Of a stretch of 64,000 bases of DNA, positions 26,138 through 35,875 are shown in pieces. Position 1 is the stretch's first letter; every line of letters starts with the position of its first letter. The position numbers and the translations under genes are program-made. This DNA comes from Limnothrix sp. CACIAM 69d (GTDB lineage Bacteria; Cyanobacteriota; Cyanobacteriia; CACIAM-69d). The notes beneath the pieces are model-generated. The model saw only the letters and a program-made list of their open reading frames with translations, was not told where the DNA came from and made no database searches. The stretch is taken from assembly GCA_001913845.2 (NCBI GenBank), contig MKGP02000088.1, forward strand, positions 62,001 through 126,000, in the 5' to 3' direction.

Positions 26138-27591
26138 TCCCCCGCGTCCTCCATTGGCAGCGCCCCCATCAGCGCCGAAATTTCCGCCAGCGCCTTGCTT
26201 AAATGATCCGCGATCGCCTCAGCGATTTCTGCCGGTTCCGTTAGGTCGTCTTCCGGGTCGTTGCTCGTGTCCCGCAGCCAACTGATATCTAAATTGTCCT
26301 GGCGATCGGCAATTTGTGCCCGCGTAAAACAGCGAAACCGCCCCTCCTCGCCCTGATCCTGACGGGGCGATCGGCCCAACGGGTCAGCGCCAAAGGCCGC
26401 CTCAAACTCCGCAAAATCCGCCGCCGTGAGCTGCCGGGTTTTGCCAAAGCTCTCCATATTCGCCCGCAAATCGTAGACCCACACCGCTTTGGTGTTGGCG
26501 CGATCGGTCTGCCCCCGCGTGAAAAACAGCACATTCGTTTTCACCCCCTGGGCATAGAAAATCCCCGTCGGCAACCGCAAAATCGTATGCAAATCGCATA
26601 GCTCCATCAGGCCTTGGCGCAGTCGCCGCCCCGTGTTGTCCTCAAACAGCACATTATCGGGAACCACCACCGCCGCCCGGCCGCCCGGCTTCAGCGCCCG
26701 ATAGATATGCTCCACAAAAGCCAACTGCTTGTTGGACGTTTCCGCCGTAATTGAAAAGTCCGATCGCGTCGGTCGGCCGCCGCCTTTTTTCGTGCCAAAG
26801 GGCGGATTCGTCAAAATCAGATCCGCCTTGCCCAGGTCTTCCCCATCCGGCGACAAACTATCGCCACAGTCCACGGCTTTTTCAATGCCATGCAACAGCA
26901 GGTTCATCAAGCACAGCCGGTGGGTGTCGGGCACCAGTTCCAGGCCGCGATAGGCTTCCTGACGCTGAAAGAGCGCCTGGGCCTCGCTGAGGGCATACAG
27001 ATCATTGGTCTGCTGCTTGATGTAGTGATCTGCCGCCACCAAGAAACCGCCCGTGCCCGCCGCTGGATCTTGGATAATTTCGCCCGCCTGGGGTTGCACC
27101 AGCCGCACAATGCAATCGATCAACGGGCGCGGCGTGAAATATTGACCGGCTCCCGATTTCTTTTCGGCGGCGTTTTTTTCGAGCAGGCCTTCGTAGAGAT
27201 TGCCCAGGCCTTCTTCGCGGGCCTCAAACCAATCGAGCTGGTCAATATCCCGAGTCAGCGATTGCAAATTGGTGGGCTTCCGTAGCCGGGTTTGGGCATC
27301 GGTAAAAATCGCCAAAATCACCGGATCTTTGACCTTTTGGGGGTCGCCCAAGTCCAGCAACAGGCGGCGATAAAAATTGAGCTGGGCCTCGCCCACTTCC
27401 GCCACCAGTTCTCCCCAGCGATCGCCCGCCGGTAGCCGATGTTCCTGGCCCGTTTCCGCCAACATTTTCAGAAACAGCAGATAGGTCAGCTCAGTGACAT
27501 ATTCGTGATAGGTAATGCCGTCATCCCGCAGGATGTGGCACAAATTCCACAGTTTCGCGACAATATCACCGGTTTTCGTGCTGTTGCTCAT
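26134..27591 (-). CDS. hsdM: type I restriction-modification methyltransferase HsdM
   Basis: 485 residues. The N-terminal helical HsdM_N domain (about 8-135) is followed by the N6-adenine methyltransferase. GQYFTPRPLID is at 149-159, the SAM-binding DPAAGTGGF at 175-183 and the catalytic NPPFG at 262-266. It methylates adenine in both half-sites of the HsdS target and is needed with HsdS for restriction. The gene overlaps mntA by 4 bp downstream. Upstream, 259 bp filled by a nested repeat element separate it from hsdR. The final 60 residues are acidic and helical (DDLTEPAEIAEAIADHLSKALAE), which may contact HsdS. Confidence 0.95.
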   Translation of the reverse strand: MSNSTKTGDIVAKLWNLCHILRDDGITYHEYVTELTYLLFLKMLAETGQEHRLPAGDRWGELVAEVGEAQLNFYRRLLLDLGDPQKVKDPVILAIFTDAQTRLRKPTNLQSLTRDIDQLDWFEAREEGLGNLYEGLLEKNAAEKKSGAGQYFTPRPLIDCIVRLVQPQAGEIIQDPAAGTGGFLVAADHYIKQQTNDLYALSEAQALFQRQEAYRGLELVPDTHRLCLMNLLLHGIEKAVDCGDSLSPDGEDLGKADLILTNPPFGTKKGGGRPTRSDFSITAETSNKQLAFVEHIYRALKPGGRAAVVVPDNVLFEDNTGRRLRQGLMELCDLHTILRLPTGIFYAQGVKTNVLFFTRGQTDRANTKAVWVYDLRANMESFGKTRQLTAADFAEFEAAFGADPLGRSPRQDQGEEGRFRCFTRAQIADRQDNLDISWLRDTSNDPEDDLTEPAEIAEAIADHLSKALAEISALMGALPMEDAGE

Positions 27592-27634
27592 GGTGGCTCT
27601 TGCTTGCGGGTTCGCTCAGTTTGGGTCAAGGGAC

Positions 27635-27828
27635 TTAGGGGGTGTCATCAAATCGGCTGAAACCCTGATGATCTCGTTTTCCCAACCGATCCATCGTAGG
27701 GGCGGGGTCTCCCCGCCCAGCCCCCGAGATCCTGGATGTTTCCAGAGTTGGACGGGGTTGTGGCGATCGCTCGGGTCAGGGTTGGGAGACCCAACCCCTA
27801 CAGCGATGGAATGGATGACAGGCCCTAA
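27635..27828. repeat. outer MITE between hsdR and hsdM, interrupted by another element
   Basis: The ends TTAGGGGGTGTCATC (27635-27649) and GATGACAGGCCCTAA (27814-27828) are imperfect inverted repeats (13 of 15). The next left-end bases, ATCGGCTGAAACCCTGAT, match the element at 62651-62767 (ATCGCCTGAAACCCTGAT), showing one family. The middle is occupied by a second element at 27696-27801. Confidence 0.7.
27696..27801. repeat. inner MITE (GTAGGGG ends) nested in another repeat
   Basis: GTAGGGGCGGGGTCTCCCCGCC at the left is itself a hairpin, and GGGTTGGGAGACCCAACCCCTAC at the right is another. The outermost GTAGGGG (27696) and CCCCTAC (27801) are inverted. Flanking CCATC and CGATGG extend the symmetry. 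The same end type occurs at 1258-1370. Confidence 0.7.
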
Positions 27829-27850
27829 ACCCCTTGTTTGGGTTGGGGTG

Positions 27851-30800
27851 TCACGCCCGATCGCGCCAGAGTTCTTCGGCAATGTCACCGATCAGGGTTT
27901 CCAGTTCCCCATCAAAGACGCGGTTAAAGCGCGTAAAGCCCCCATCCTTGCGAAAGGGTTCCTGATCAAAGGCGGCGCGATCGATCACAAATTCCCGCGC
28001 CATCTGGTCGCCAATTTTGGCCAGCCAACGCCGCTGGGGATCGGTCCAGTTGCGGCGGGCCATGATCCGCTGAATCGCATTTTTGACCCGCTGATCATAG
28101 GGGATTAACGGATCGCCCAAGGCCGCCTGACGAATAAACCCAATAATCGAGGCGGCAATATCCTCGTTTTTGGTGTCGCGCCAGGCTTGCCGCAAGCTGG
28201 TTTCCGAGTAGCCCAGCCGATCGAGGTCTTGCCGCAACTCCCGCAACTGGGCGCGGGTCAGCTCTCGCGGCCGCTGTAACACCACCGTCAGCGCCGCAAT
28301 TTGGTTGCGGTTGTCGCGGATATAGGCCGCAAAGCTATCGAGAAAGTCGGCAGGTTTTTGGCCCTGACCATAGCCCCGAGTCACGGCCACCACCCGATCG
28401 GGATGGTGGGAAATCGGCAACCATTGGCCCTGGCCCACCTCCGGGTTCCAGTCCAAAATCGGCCCTAATCCGGGGCGATCGCGCACCCAAGCGGCCAACT
28501 CGTTCAAAGGTGCGCTGCGGAACCGTTCCAGGCTGGCGGCTGGGGTTTCGCCGCTCTGGGCTTCGTAGGCGGTTTGGGCTTCCTCCGCCAGCCGCCGCAG
28601 TTTTTGCCGCAACTTGACGACAATCTGATCGCGAATGATCGCCCGGTGGGGTTCGCTGTCCACCTGCGCCAGCTCATCAAACAGTTGCGCCAGGGTGATG
28701 GTCGGATTCACGACCACGGGTTTCATATCCGTGAGGGTTTGCAATTGCCGGTAGAGATCGACGGCATCAAAAATGCGGAAGGTTTCTTTCTCGATCTCGC
28801 TGCATTGGCGGGTAGCGCGGCCCAACATTTGTTCATACAAAATCCGACTATTTACCCGGCGCAAAAAGACCAAATTGGTGATCTTGGGAATGTCAATGCC
28901 GGTGGTCAGCAAATCCACCGTGACGGCAATTTTGGGCAGGGAATCATTACGGTACGATCGAATCAAATCCCCCACGCGATCGACGCTGCCGGTAATTTTG
29001 CGAACGGCCGCATCTTCAATCTCGCCATACTGCTCCTCAAGGGCTTGTTTGACGGCTTCCACCACCTGATCCGCATGGGCATCATTCACCGCAAAAATCA
29101 GGGTTTTGCCGGGCAAGCTGGGATCAATTTGGCGGGCTAATTCCTGGGCCACCGCTTGGTTAAAGGCTTTGGTAATCACCTTTTTGTTGAATTGCTCCAC
29201 CTCAAAGCTCAGATCGTCGGGGGTTTGGGCCAGGTCGATCGTGCCGGTGGTGGTGTTGAACCGTTCGATCGGCTCGCCCGCCGCAAACTGAATCCCGTTT
29301 TGGCTGAGTTCCGTAGCGATCTGAATCGGTGGCTCGTGATCAATTAAGTAGCCATCAATCACCGCCGCTCGATAGGAATACTTGAAAATCGGCTCTCCAA
29401 AAATTTGTGTCGTGTGCAGGGCCGGCGTGGCCGTCAGACCAATTTTGACCGCATCAAAGTGCTCGAGAACGCGCCGATATTTGGAAACATAATCATCTTG
29501 GTTGCGGAAACTCAATTCGCCATCGGACAGTTCCCGATCGAGCAAATAGCCCCGATGACATTCATCAATTACGAGCAAATCGTATTGATTCACCGGCGGA
29601 ATGGCCGCGCGATCGCTGGCATAGAGCACCCGTTTCACCAATCCCTGAATCGTGCAGATATGGACTTGGGTTGCCGGATCGGGGGTGATTTGGCCCAGGC
29701 CTTGCAGCCCAAAAATGTCGGCAAAGGCCTTGGCGCTGACCATTTTGGTGGTGCGAAAGGCATCTTCGGACTGCTGACCAAGGGCGCTGCGATCGACCAC
29801 AAAGCAGATCCGCCGAAACCGCTGGGCATTCAGCAGCCGATAGAGCAGGGCGATCGCCAGGCGGGTTTTGCCGGTTCCGGTGGCCATGGCCACCAGCATC
29901 GCCCGTTGATCCTGGCTGAGGGCCTGTTCGATCGCCGCGATCGCCTGTTCCTGGTAGGGGCGCAGGGCCAGGCCCGGCGGATAGGCCAGGGTTGTCAAGG
30001 TTTGGTCGGCGGCCGCCCGATCGATCGCTAGGTCGGCTTTCAGCTCCTCCGGGTTGGGCCAAGCGGTCAAGACCCGGCGGCGATGGGTCGATCGGCGCAG
30101 ATCTCGCATCCAAATGCCGCTTTCGGTTTCCAACTGTTTCAGGTAGGGCCGCCCATTGGTGGCAAAGGCCAGGGGCACTTGGAACCCATCCCAAGGCCCC
30201 TCCCCAAACAGACTCCAACCCTCGCCCGCCCGGATGCCTTTGGCGTAGCGCTCGGCCTGGTCAATGGCGGCGGAAACGTTCTTGCGTTGGCGTTTGGCTT
30301 CAATCACGCCCACGCAGCTTGTGCCGATGAATAGGGCATAGTCAGCCCGGCCGCGCCCGCAGGGCCACTCGGCGATCGCCAGGTTTTGGCCCTTCGTGGG
30401 GCGGGTTCCCTGGGCAAAATTCAGGGTTTCGCTATCGGCTAACCAGCCCGCATCCCGCAACTGCTGGTCAATCAGCGATCGGGTGGCCGCTTCATCCAAA
30501 TCCAGTTGGGCTGCTGCCCGATCGGCCAGGGAAATAATTTGGGCGGTTTGTTGGGCCGACAACCGCTGGGCTTGGGCTTGCAGCGCTGCCAGTTCGGCCG
30601 CCAAGGCCGATCGATCCTGGTCAGACTCGATCGCCAATTGCTCCCACAGGGCCCGATCGGCTGCGGCTTGCTCGGCCCGCTGCTCGGCGCTCAGGGCCGC
30701 TTGGGCCTGGGCTGCGGCGGCCAAGCGGGCCCGTTCGGCTTCGCTGTGGCTGGCGGCCAGGTCGGCCCGCAGGCGATCGAGTTCCCCTTGCAAGGCAGCA

Positions 30801-31237
30801 TTCCCCGCCACCGGATTGGGCGGCGGTGCAAAAGGCCCTGGTTTAAAGGCGCGATCGGCCCCAAAGGTTTGATGAAACCAAATGGCCAAGGCTCTTGCCA
30901 GCTTCAAGCCATTCAGCGCTTCCCGATGGTCGCCGGTATAGGCATGGGTGGCCTGATTGCCCGCCACGCGAATCTGATGAAACAGATCGCCAACCTCCCG
31001 AGGCATGATCCGCTCCAATTGCAATCGCCGGAGCAAGTCCATTTGCGATTCCTCGATCGACACAAACAGACCCGATCTCGCCGCCGTCAGTTGGGCCAAG
31101 CGCTCCGCAAACTGCCGCAACTTGATCAAGCAGGTGTTGGGATCGTCCTGAAAGTATCGTTCCGCCAGGGCCCCTAAACGCACCAACTGCGGATCATGCC
31201 CCTGCAAAAAGCCAAAGTTGGCCGATTCTCCCGCCAT
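27851..31237 (-). CDS. hsdR: type I restriction endonuclease subunit HsdR
   Basis: 1128 residues. The N-terminal DUF4145 domain (about 10-130) is followed by a long Ala/Gln/Arg-rich coiled coil (about 145-240). The PD-(D/E)XK nuclease has D299 (GRADYALF), E313-A-K315 (VIEAKRQ) and the QxxxY motif Q327-Y331. The SF2 translocase has Walker A ATGTGKT (452-458), then DECHRG, TATPA and a motif VI region with QMLGRATRQ. A C-terminal EcoEI-type domain completes it. It translocates and cuts DNA unmethylated at the HsdS target. Stop and start lie between two repeats and the 204-residue nuclease gene. The DUF4145-coiled-coil extension is typical of the EcoEI-like HsdR branch. Confidence 0.96.
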   Translation of the reverse strand: MAGESANFGFLQGHDPQLVRLGALAERYFQDDPNTCLIKLRQFAERLAQLTAARSGLFVSIEESQMDLLRRLQLERIMPREVGDLFHQIRVAGNQATHAYTGDHREALNGLKLARALAIWFHQTFGADRAFKPGPFAPPPNPVAGNAALQGELDRLRADLAASHSEAERARLAAAAQAQAALSAEQRAEQAAADRALWEQLAIESDQDRSALAAELAALQAQAQRLSAQQTAQIISLADRAAAQLDLDEAATRSLIDQQLRDAGWLADSETLNFAQGTRPTKGQNLAIAEWPCGRGRADYALFIGTSCVGVIEAKRQRKNVSAAIDQAERYAKGIRAGEGWSLFGEGPWDGFQVPLAFATNGRPYLKQLETESGIWMRDLRRSTHRRRVLTAWPNPEELKADLAIDRAAADQTLTTLAYPPGLALRPYQEQAIAAIEQALSQDQRAMLVAMATGTGKTRLAIALLYRLLNAQRFRRICFVVDRSALGQQSEDAFRTTKMVSAKAFADIFGLQGLGQITPDPATQVHICTIQGLVKRVLYASDRAAIPPVNQYDLLVIDECHRGYLLDRELSDGELSFRNQDDYVSKYRRVLEHFDAVKIGLTATPALHTTQIFGEPIFKYSYRAAVIDGYLIDHEPPIQIATELSQNGIQFAAGEPIERFNTTTGTIDLAQTPDDLSFEVEQFNKKVITKAFNQAVAQELARQIDPSLPGKTLIFAVNDAHADQVVEAVKQALEEQYGEIEDAAVRKITGSVDRVGDLIRSYRNDSLPKIAVTVDLLTTGIDIPKITNLVFLRRVNSRILYEQMLGRATRQCSEIEKETFRIFDAVDLYRQLQTLTDMKPVVVNPTITLAQLFDELAQVDSEPHRAIIRDQIVVKLRQKLRRLAEEAQTAYEAQSGETPAASLERFRSAPLNELAAWVRDRPGLGPILDWNPEVGQGQWLPISHHPDRVVAVTRGYGQGQKPADFLDSFAAYIRDNRNQIAALTVVLQRPRELTRAQLRELRQDLDRLGYSETSLRQAWRDTKNEDIAASIIGFIRQAALGDPLIPYDQRVKNAIQRIMARRNWTDPQRRWLAKIGDQMAREFVIDRAAFDQEPFRKDGGFTRFNRVFDGELETLIGDIAEELWRDRA

Positions 31238-31375
31238 AGTCTGCCTTGGGTGGTGAATGTTCTCGATATGTTTTGGCAGCTCACCCTTGAATCACAAAAA
31301 ATCACAGACATACAGATGGGAGCTAAACCTCTCTGATTTTACAAAAAACTCTCAACCCACCAGGCAGTCCATGGC

Positions 31376-31990
31376 TTAACCCTGACCCAAAATTAAGGCT
31401 TCTAATCTGACTTGATCAGCATGAAGTGCAATGAGATCAACGACATGGTGATCATTACAAGGATATTGATCGAATTTCAGCACAGGACGATGATGCAGCC
31501 GAGTCTTACGTTTCGCAAGATTAATCTTGGCAATGCCAATATTTTTACGTTTGTATGTACTCAAAAAGTTCGGTTGATTCCAAAAGCGCTGACCGATCGC
31601 AGTGCAGTAACGAAGAATGCATTGCGCACCTAAAATTTGCTGCTTGATAGACTTTAGATCAGCATCAGACTTTTTCAATTCAATATATAAAATCCACTGA
31701 CCGATAGCAGCATCGTCGCAAATCAAAATATAGTCGGCACAGCGTTGCTCACCCCTGATTCCTTGGAATAGCTTGCGCCGATCCCAAAATTGATCGGCAC
31801 GGATCACCAGCGTTTTCTCAGGGCAATTAGTGACAGTGAGAGCATACAGCTTTTGCATAGCTCCTCCCTGTTTTTGCCGTTCCGTCAGTTCTACCTGATA
31901 GCAATGGCGACCATACTGGATATTTTGGGGCTGGCAGGGAACTAGTAGGTGTTCATGAATCATAGAGCGCAAAATTTCTATCTCCGCCAT
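31376..31990 (-). CDS. small PD-(D/E)XK-like nuclease partner of an OLD-like ATPase
   Basis: 204 residues of no family I can name. The central part reads CADYILICDDAAIGQWILYI, then ELKK, then a helix KSIKQQILGAQ. D86, E104-L-K106 and Q117/118 follow the order D...ExK...Q of PD-(D/E)XK nucleases, with strands and helix in the right places. The first 60 residues look like a small alpha-beta region. Its ATG follows the ATPase stop codon with no gap, so the two are translated as a unit. A nuclease effector controlled by the ATPase is inferred; the catalytic reading rests on one motif. Codon use is AT-richer than core genes. Alternative: a regulatory or structural partner. Confidence 0.6.
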   Translation of the reverse strand: MAEIEILRSMIHEHLLVPCQPQNIQYGRHCYQVELTERQKQGGAMQKLYALTVTNCPEKTLVIRADQFWDRRKLFQGIRGEQRCADYILICDDAAIGQWILYIELKKSDADLKSIKQQILGAQCILRYCTAIGQRFWNQPNFLSTYKRKNIGIAKINLAKRKTRLHHRPVLKFDQYPCNDHHVVDLIALHADQVRLEALILGQG

Positions 31991-33376
31991 CTACTCTATA
32001 CCCCAAATAATTGCCTCTTGAATTTGATTCATTTGATCAATTGTTTGATCGAAGCTGCCTACTTCGATACCCTGCTCGGCATTAATATCCGCAGCAGTAA
32101 GCGTTTGGCGTTTGACTTTGCCTTTGCGCCCAGGAATAGAAATTAAAGCTTGTTGAGCAATATAGACTCTCATTTGTTCGGGAGTTAGTAGCTCTTCAGA
32201 TTGATATCCCCATTGGTCTCGAATTTCCTGAAGATGGGGGCGATCGCGATTGAGCATGATTAAGTGGTTAATTTCCTTAATCAAATAATCACTATGGGTG
32301 GTAATACAAACCTTGATGCCCACATTCACCAGTTTTGCCAAAAGCCGTGCAATGCGACGCTGATTTTCTGGGTGTAAGTTTAGTTCTGGCTCGTCGATGA
32401 TAAACAGATCACCAGGCTGGGCAGCGTGCTTTAGGTAGAAACCAATATCCAAGAGAGATCTAACTGCACTAGAACTTTCATCCATCGTTAGCCTCAGGCT
32501 CTTGCGATGGCTGGGGCTATAGTAAATTCCATTGTTGCGAACGCTATATTCACCACCCACTAATTTTCTGAAATCTTCTAAGATTTCGGGAAACTGACGA
32601 ACTAAGAAGCTTTCCTCTTTCGCAATAACTTCAAGATTTTGGGTGAAATCCACGTTCTGCTTAACCGGTAATGCATAGTCTCGATAGACCTTGAAAAGTA
32701 GTCCCATCGGATCAAAATCTTCATTAGATTGTCTCATTTCTTCTAGCAAGCGATTGCGAGCAAAAATCAGTTCATTACGAAAAATAACCGCACCTGTTCT
32801 TTCAGCACTCGCAATGAAGGGATGTGGAAGATAATCCGAAAAAATCAGATTTTTCAGTGCATTGGAGATAATACTTTTAACAGCCGCCTCAGGGATTAAG
32901 CTACTTGCATTGGAAATTAGTAGTGTGATTGTTAAGTCAAGACTGTTTCGGGGCTTGATCAGTGAAAATACTTCTGCATCTTGAGATTGAACATTGTGTT
33001 CAAATTCCTGATTGAATTGAAATTGTGAAAAATCTAATTTGATCCTAAATTCAGCATCTTTGAATTTTTTTTCTGGGGCGGCAAAGATTTTATAAAGCTG
33101 TTGACTATAAAATTGACAACCCCGTTCAAGAATTTCCTGAGCTTGTTCTAAATAACTGGGAATATGTAGTGAAACAGAGCCTTTTGCAAAAAGCTCGCTG
33201 ATAACACTTGACTCAATTTCAAAATTCAAAATATGCGGCCAAGTTTCTAGAAAGCCAAATAGGGCATAAACTGCATAGGTTTTGCCAGTATTGTTCGATC
33301 CACAAATGATTGTGAAATCTCCCAGAGTAAATTCAGCCTCTTGAATTGGCCCTAGATTTTTGACCTGAATTTCCAT
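31991..33376 (-). CDS. OLD/ABC-type AAA ATPase of a two-gene defence-like module
   Basis: 461 residues. Walker A is GSNNTGKT (26-33) directly after MEIQVKNLGPIQEAEFTLGD, the usual start of AAA_15/AAA_21 ATPases. ASAERTG (189-195) sits where the family has its Pro/Ser-x-Arg motif. MDESSSAVRSLLDIGFYL (298-315) corresponds to the ABC signature, Walker B is LFIIDEPELNLHP (324-336), and the switch His is in ITTHSDYLIKEIN (358-370). The C-terminal 80 residues lack the TOPRIM nuclease that OLD proteins carry; the adjacent 204-residue gene may supply nuclease activity in trans. It lies 68 bp after recQ and upstream of hsdR, all on one strand. An antiviral role is inferred from ATPase type and context. 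Confidence 0.75.
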   Translation of the reverse strand: MEIQVKNLGPIQEAEFTLGDFTIICGSNNTGKTYAVYALFGFLETWPHILNFEIESSVISELFAKGSVSLHIPSYLEQAQEILERGCQFYSQQLYKIFAAPEKKFKDAEFRIKLDFSQFQFNQEFEHNVQSQDAEVFSLIKPRNSLDLTITLLISNASSLIPEAAVKSIISNALKNLIFSDYLPHPFIASAERTGAVIFRNELIFARNRLLEEMRQSNEDFDPMGLLFKVYRDYALPVKQNVDFTQNLEVIAKEESFLVRQFPEILEDFRKLVGGEYSVRNNGIYYSPSHRKSLRLTMDESSSAVRSLLDIGFYLKHAAQPGDLFIIDEPELNLHPENQRRIARLLAKLVNVGIKVCITTHSDYLIKEINHLIMLNRDRPHLQEIRDQWGYQSEELLTPEQMRVYIAQQALISIPGRKGKVKRQTLTAADINAEQGIEVGSFDQTIDQMNQIQEAIIWGIE

Positions 33377-33444
33377 AGGTTACTAACACTCCTGATGAGT
33401 GATTATTACTACTAATTATAAGAAGCCATTCCAAGCAAAAACAG

Positions 33445-35706
33445 TTAATGGGCGAGTTCATTCGCGGTTTCGGCTTCCCAGGCGGCGCGGACAAGGCGGA
33501 TGTCGGCGTAGGTGTAGCGCTGTTGCAGGAAGTCGTAGATTTCTGTGAGTCGCTGGGCCCCGCAATGGTCGATCGCCCGAACAATTTCTTGCTGGATGTC
33601 GGGAGCCACGAAATCATCGATGTTGATCGCGTAGCCCTTGCGGATCAGCTCTTCGATGTGGGTGGCGATCGTGGTGGTGCGGAGGTTGCGGGCTTCGGCG
33701 ATGTCGGCCAGGCGCTGGCCCTGTTGGTAGAGTTCCCAGGTGCTGTAGATCGTGGTGCTGACGGCGCGGCTAGTGCGATCGCTGATCCGTTGGTCGATCG
33801 CCTTGGCCGGTGAATCGAGGTTGAATTCTTGGCAAAACGCCCCGATCGCCGCCGTGAAGGTTTGGCCGTATTGCTCCAGCTTGCGGCGACCGACTCCCGG
33901 CACATCGGCAAATTGCGCCAAATCCAGGGGCCGCAGCTTGGCCATGGCCCGCAGGCTGGCATCGGTGAAGACCACGTAGGGCGGCACGTTTTGCTCGTCG
34001 GCCAGTTGTTTGCGCAGTTGTCGCAGCCGATCGAACAGGGGCTGTTCTTCGGGGGCCAGGTCTTCGGTGTTGCTGGTGGGGCGATCGCGCCGTTGGGGGG
34101 GCACGGCGACCCAAACTTCTCGCTGTTTGCGCAACACTTCCCAACTGAGGGCGTTTAACCGCAAAACCCGATAGCCGTCGGTGGTTTCATCGACCAAGCC
34201 TTCGTGCCGGAGCGATCGCGCCAGCAATTGCCACTGTTCCGCCGTCCGATCCTTGCCAATGCCGTAGGTTGAGAGTTCCTGGTGGTTATTGCGCAAAATC
34301 TTTTCGTTTTTGGAGCCGCGCAACACGTCGATGATGTATTGGGTGCCGAACCGTTCCCGCACCCGGGCCACGCAAGAGAGGAATTTCTGAGCCGGAATCG
34401 TCCAATCTTCCAGGGGTTTGGGGTCGCGGCAGTTGTCACAGCCGTTGCAATTGCCGGGAAAGGCTTCGCCAAAGTAGCCCAGTTGGATCGTGCGGCGGCA
34501 GACGGTGCTTTCGGCATAGTCGATCGTCTGGCGCAGTTGCTGTTGGGCGATCCGCTGTTCGTTGGGGTCGGGCTTTTGACCGATCAAATATTCAATGCTG
34601 CGAATGTCGCCCGTACCGAAGTAGAGGATGCAGCGGGCAGGGTCGCCATCGCGGCCGGCGCGGCCCGATTCTTGGTAGTAGCCTTCCAGGTTGCGGGGCA
34701 GGTCGTAATGCACCACCAGCCGCACATCGGGCTTGTTGATGCCCATGCCAAAGGCGATCGTCGCCACCATCACCCGCACATCGTCGCGAATGAAGCGGGT
34801 TTGGTTGTCGGCGCGGCTCCCGTTGTCCATGCCCGCGTGGTAGGCGAGCGCTTCGATGCCGTCCATTTGCAGCTTGCGGGTCAGCTCGTCCACCCGTTTG
34901 CGACTGAAGCAATAGACGATCGCGGAGCCATCGGTGGTGCGCAACAACCGCAGCAGTTCGGGATAGGTGTTGCGATCCTTGGGCCGCACTTCGTAATACA
35001 AATTGGGGCGGTTGAAGCTGGCGATATGGATGCGTGGATCGCGCAACTGCAACTGATGCACGATGTCTTGGCGGACGCGATCGGTGGCCGTGGCGGTCAG
35101 GGCCATGAAGGGCACGTTGGGATAGCGATCGCGCAGGCTCCAGAGTTGCCGATATTCCGGGCGGAAGTCGTGGCCCCACTCGGAAACGCAATGGGCCTCA
35201 TCGATCGCGAATTGCGCCAAACCAACCGTCTGGTGGATCCGATCGATTAGGGGCAAAAACCCTTCGGTCATCAACCGTTCCGGCGCAACGTAAACCAATT
35301 TGTAGACATTGTTCAGCAGTTCCAATTCGCGCGATCGCAACTCCGCCACGCCCAAACTGCTGTTCAGAAAGGTGGCGGAAATCCCGTTATCGCGCAGGGC
35401 GGCCACCTGGTCTTGCATCAGGGCAATCAGCGGCGACACCACCACGGTCAGGCCGGGTTGCAACAGGGCGGGCAGTTGGAAACAAAGGGATTTGCCGCCA
35501 CCCGTGGGAATCACGACCAGTTGATCGCGCCCGGCCAGTGCTGCTTCCACGATCTCCCGCTGGCCGGGCCGAAAGCTGCGATAGCCAAAATATTGCTTGA
35601 GGGCCTGGTCAAGGTTGGGATCGGTGACCCGATCGGGCGTTGTGAAGGGTTGCCCCGCCGTTTGGTTTGTTGTCTGACCAACCCCGATCATGTTCCTTGC
35701 CGTCAC
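33445..35706 (-). CDS. recQ: ATP-dependent DNA helicase RecQ
   Basis: 753 residues. The SF2 helicase core has FRPGQREIV, Walker A PTGGGKS, the DEAH box [24 protein letters not shown] and [10 protein letters not shown]. The RecQ zinc site follows ([10 protein letters not shown]...NCNGCDNC), then a winged helix, then an HRDC domain (about 520-600, [16 protein letters not shown] and [13 protein letters not shown]). The last 110 residues or so add an HTH_40-like region ([22 protein letters not shown]) seen in some bacterial RecQ proteins. It unwinds DNA in recombination and fork repair. It leads the minus-strand block containing the ATPase-nuclease pair and type I genes; whether it takes part in defence is unknown. 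Alternative starts exist because the first 25 residues are weakly conserved. Confidence 0.95.
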   Translation of the reverse strand: MTARNMIGVGQTTNQTAGQPFTTPDRVTDPNLDQALKQYFGYRSFRPGQREIVEAALAGRDQLVVIPTGGGKSLCFQLPALLQPGLTVVVSPLIALMQDQVAALRDNGISATFLNSSLGVAELRSRELELLNNVYKLVYVAPERLMTEGFLPLIDRIHQTVGLAQFAIDEAHCVSEWGHDFRPEYRQLWSLRDRYPNVPFMALTATATDRVRQDIVHQLQLRDPRIHIASFNRPNLYYEVRPKDRNTYPELLRLLRTTDGSAIVYCFSRKRVDELTRKLQMDGIEALAYHAGMDNGSRADNQTRFIRDDVRVMVATIAFGMGINKPDVRLVVHYDLPRNLEGYYQESGRAGRDGDPARCILYFGTGDIRSIEYLIGQKPDPNEQRIAQQQLRQTIDYAESTVCRRTIQLGYFGEAFPGNCNGCDNCRDPKPLEDWTIPAQKFLSCVARVRERFGTQYIIDVLRGSKNEKILRNNHQELSTYGIGKDRTAEQWQLLARSLRHEGLVDETTDGYRVLRLNALSWEVLRKQREVWVAVPPQRRDRPTSNTEDLAPEEQPLFDRLRQLRKQLADEQNVPPYVVFTDASLRAMAKLRPLDLAQFADVPGVGRRKLEQYGQTFTAAIGAFCQEFNLDSPAKAIDQRISDRTSRAVSTTIYSTWELYQQGQRLADIAEARNLRTTTIATHIEELIRKGYAINIDDFVAPDIQQEIVRAIDHCGAQRLTEIYDFLQQRYTYADIRLVRAAWEAETANELAH

Positions 35707-35875
35707 TCGCCGCGCAATTCCTTGCTGAATTTAGCTCAAAACGGCAGTTCATACCGATCGGGCTGGGGATGGGCGATCGATCCAAGTCTGGAGTTCATGG
35801 GCAACCTGGCATAAGCAAGAAAATAGTTCCCATCAATGTCAAAATAATCACCGATGGGCTGATCTACATACGGGC

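Noticed and set aside
34282-35250. 322-codon plus-strand frame
   Set aside because: Antisense to recQ; shadow frame.
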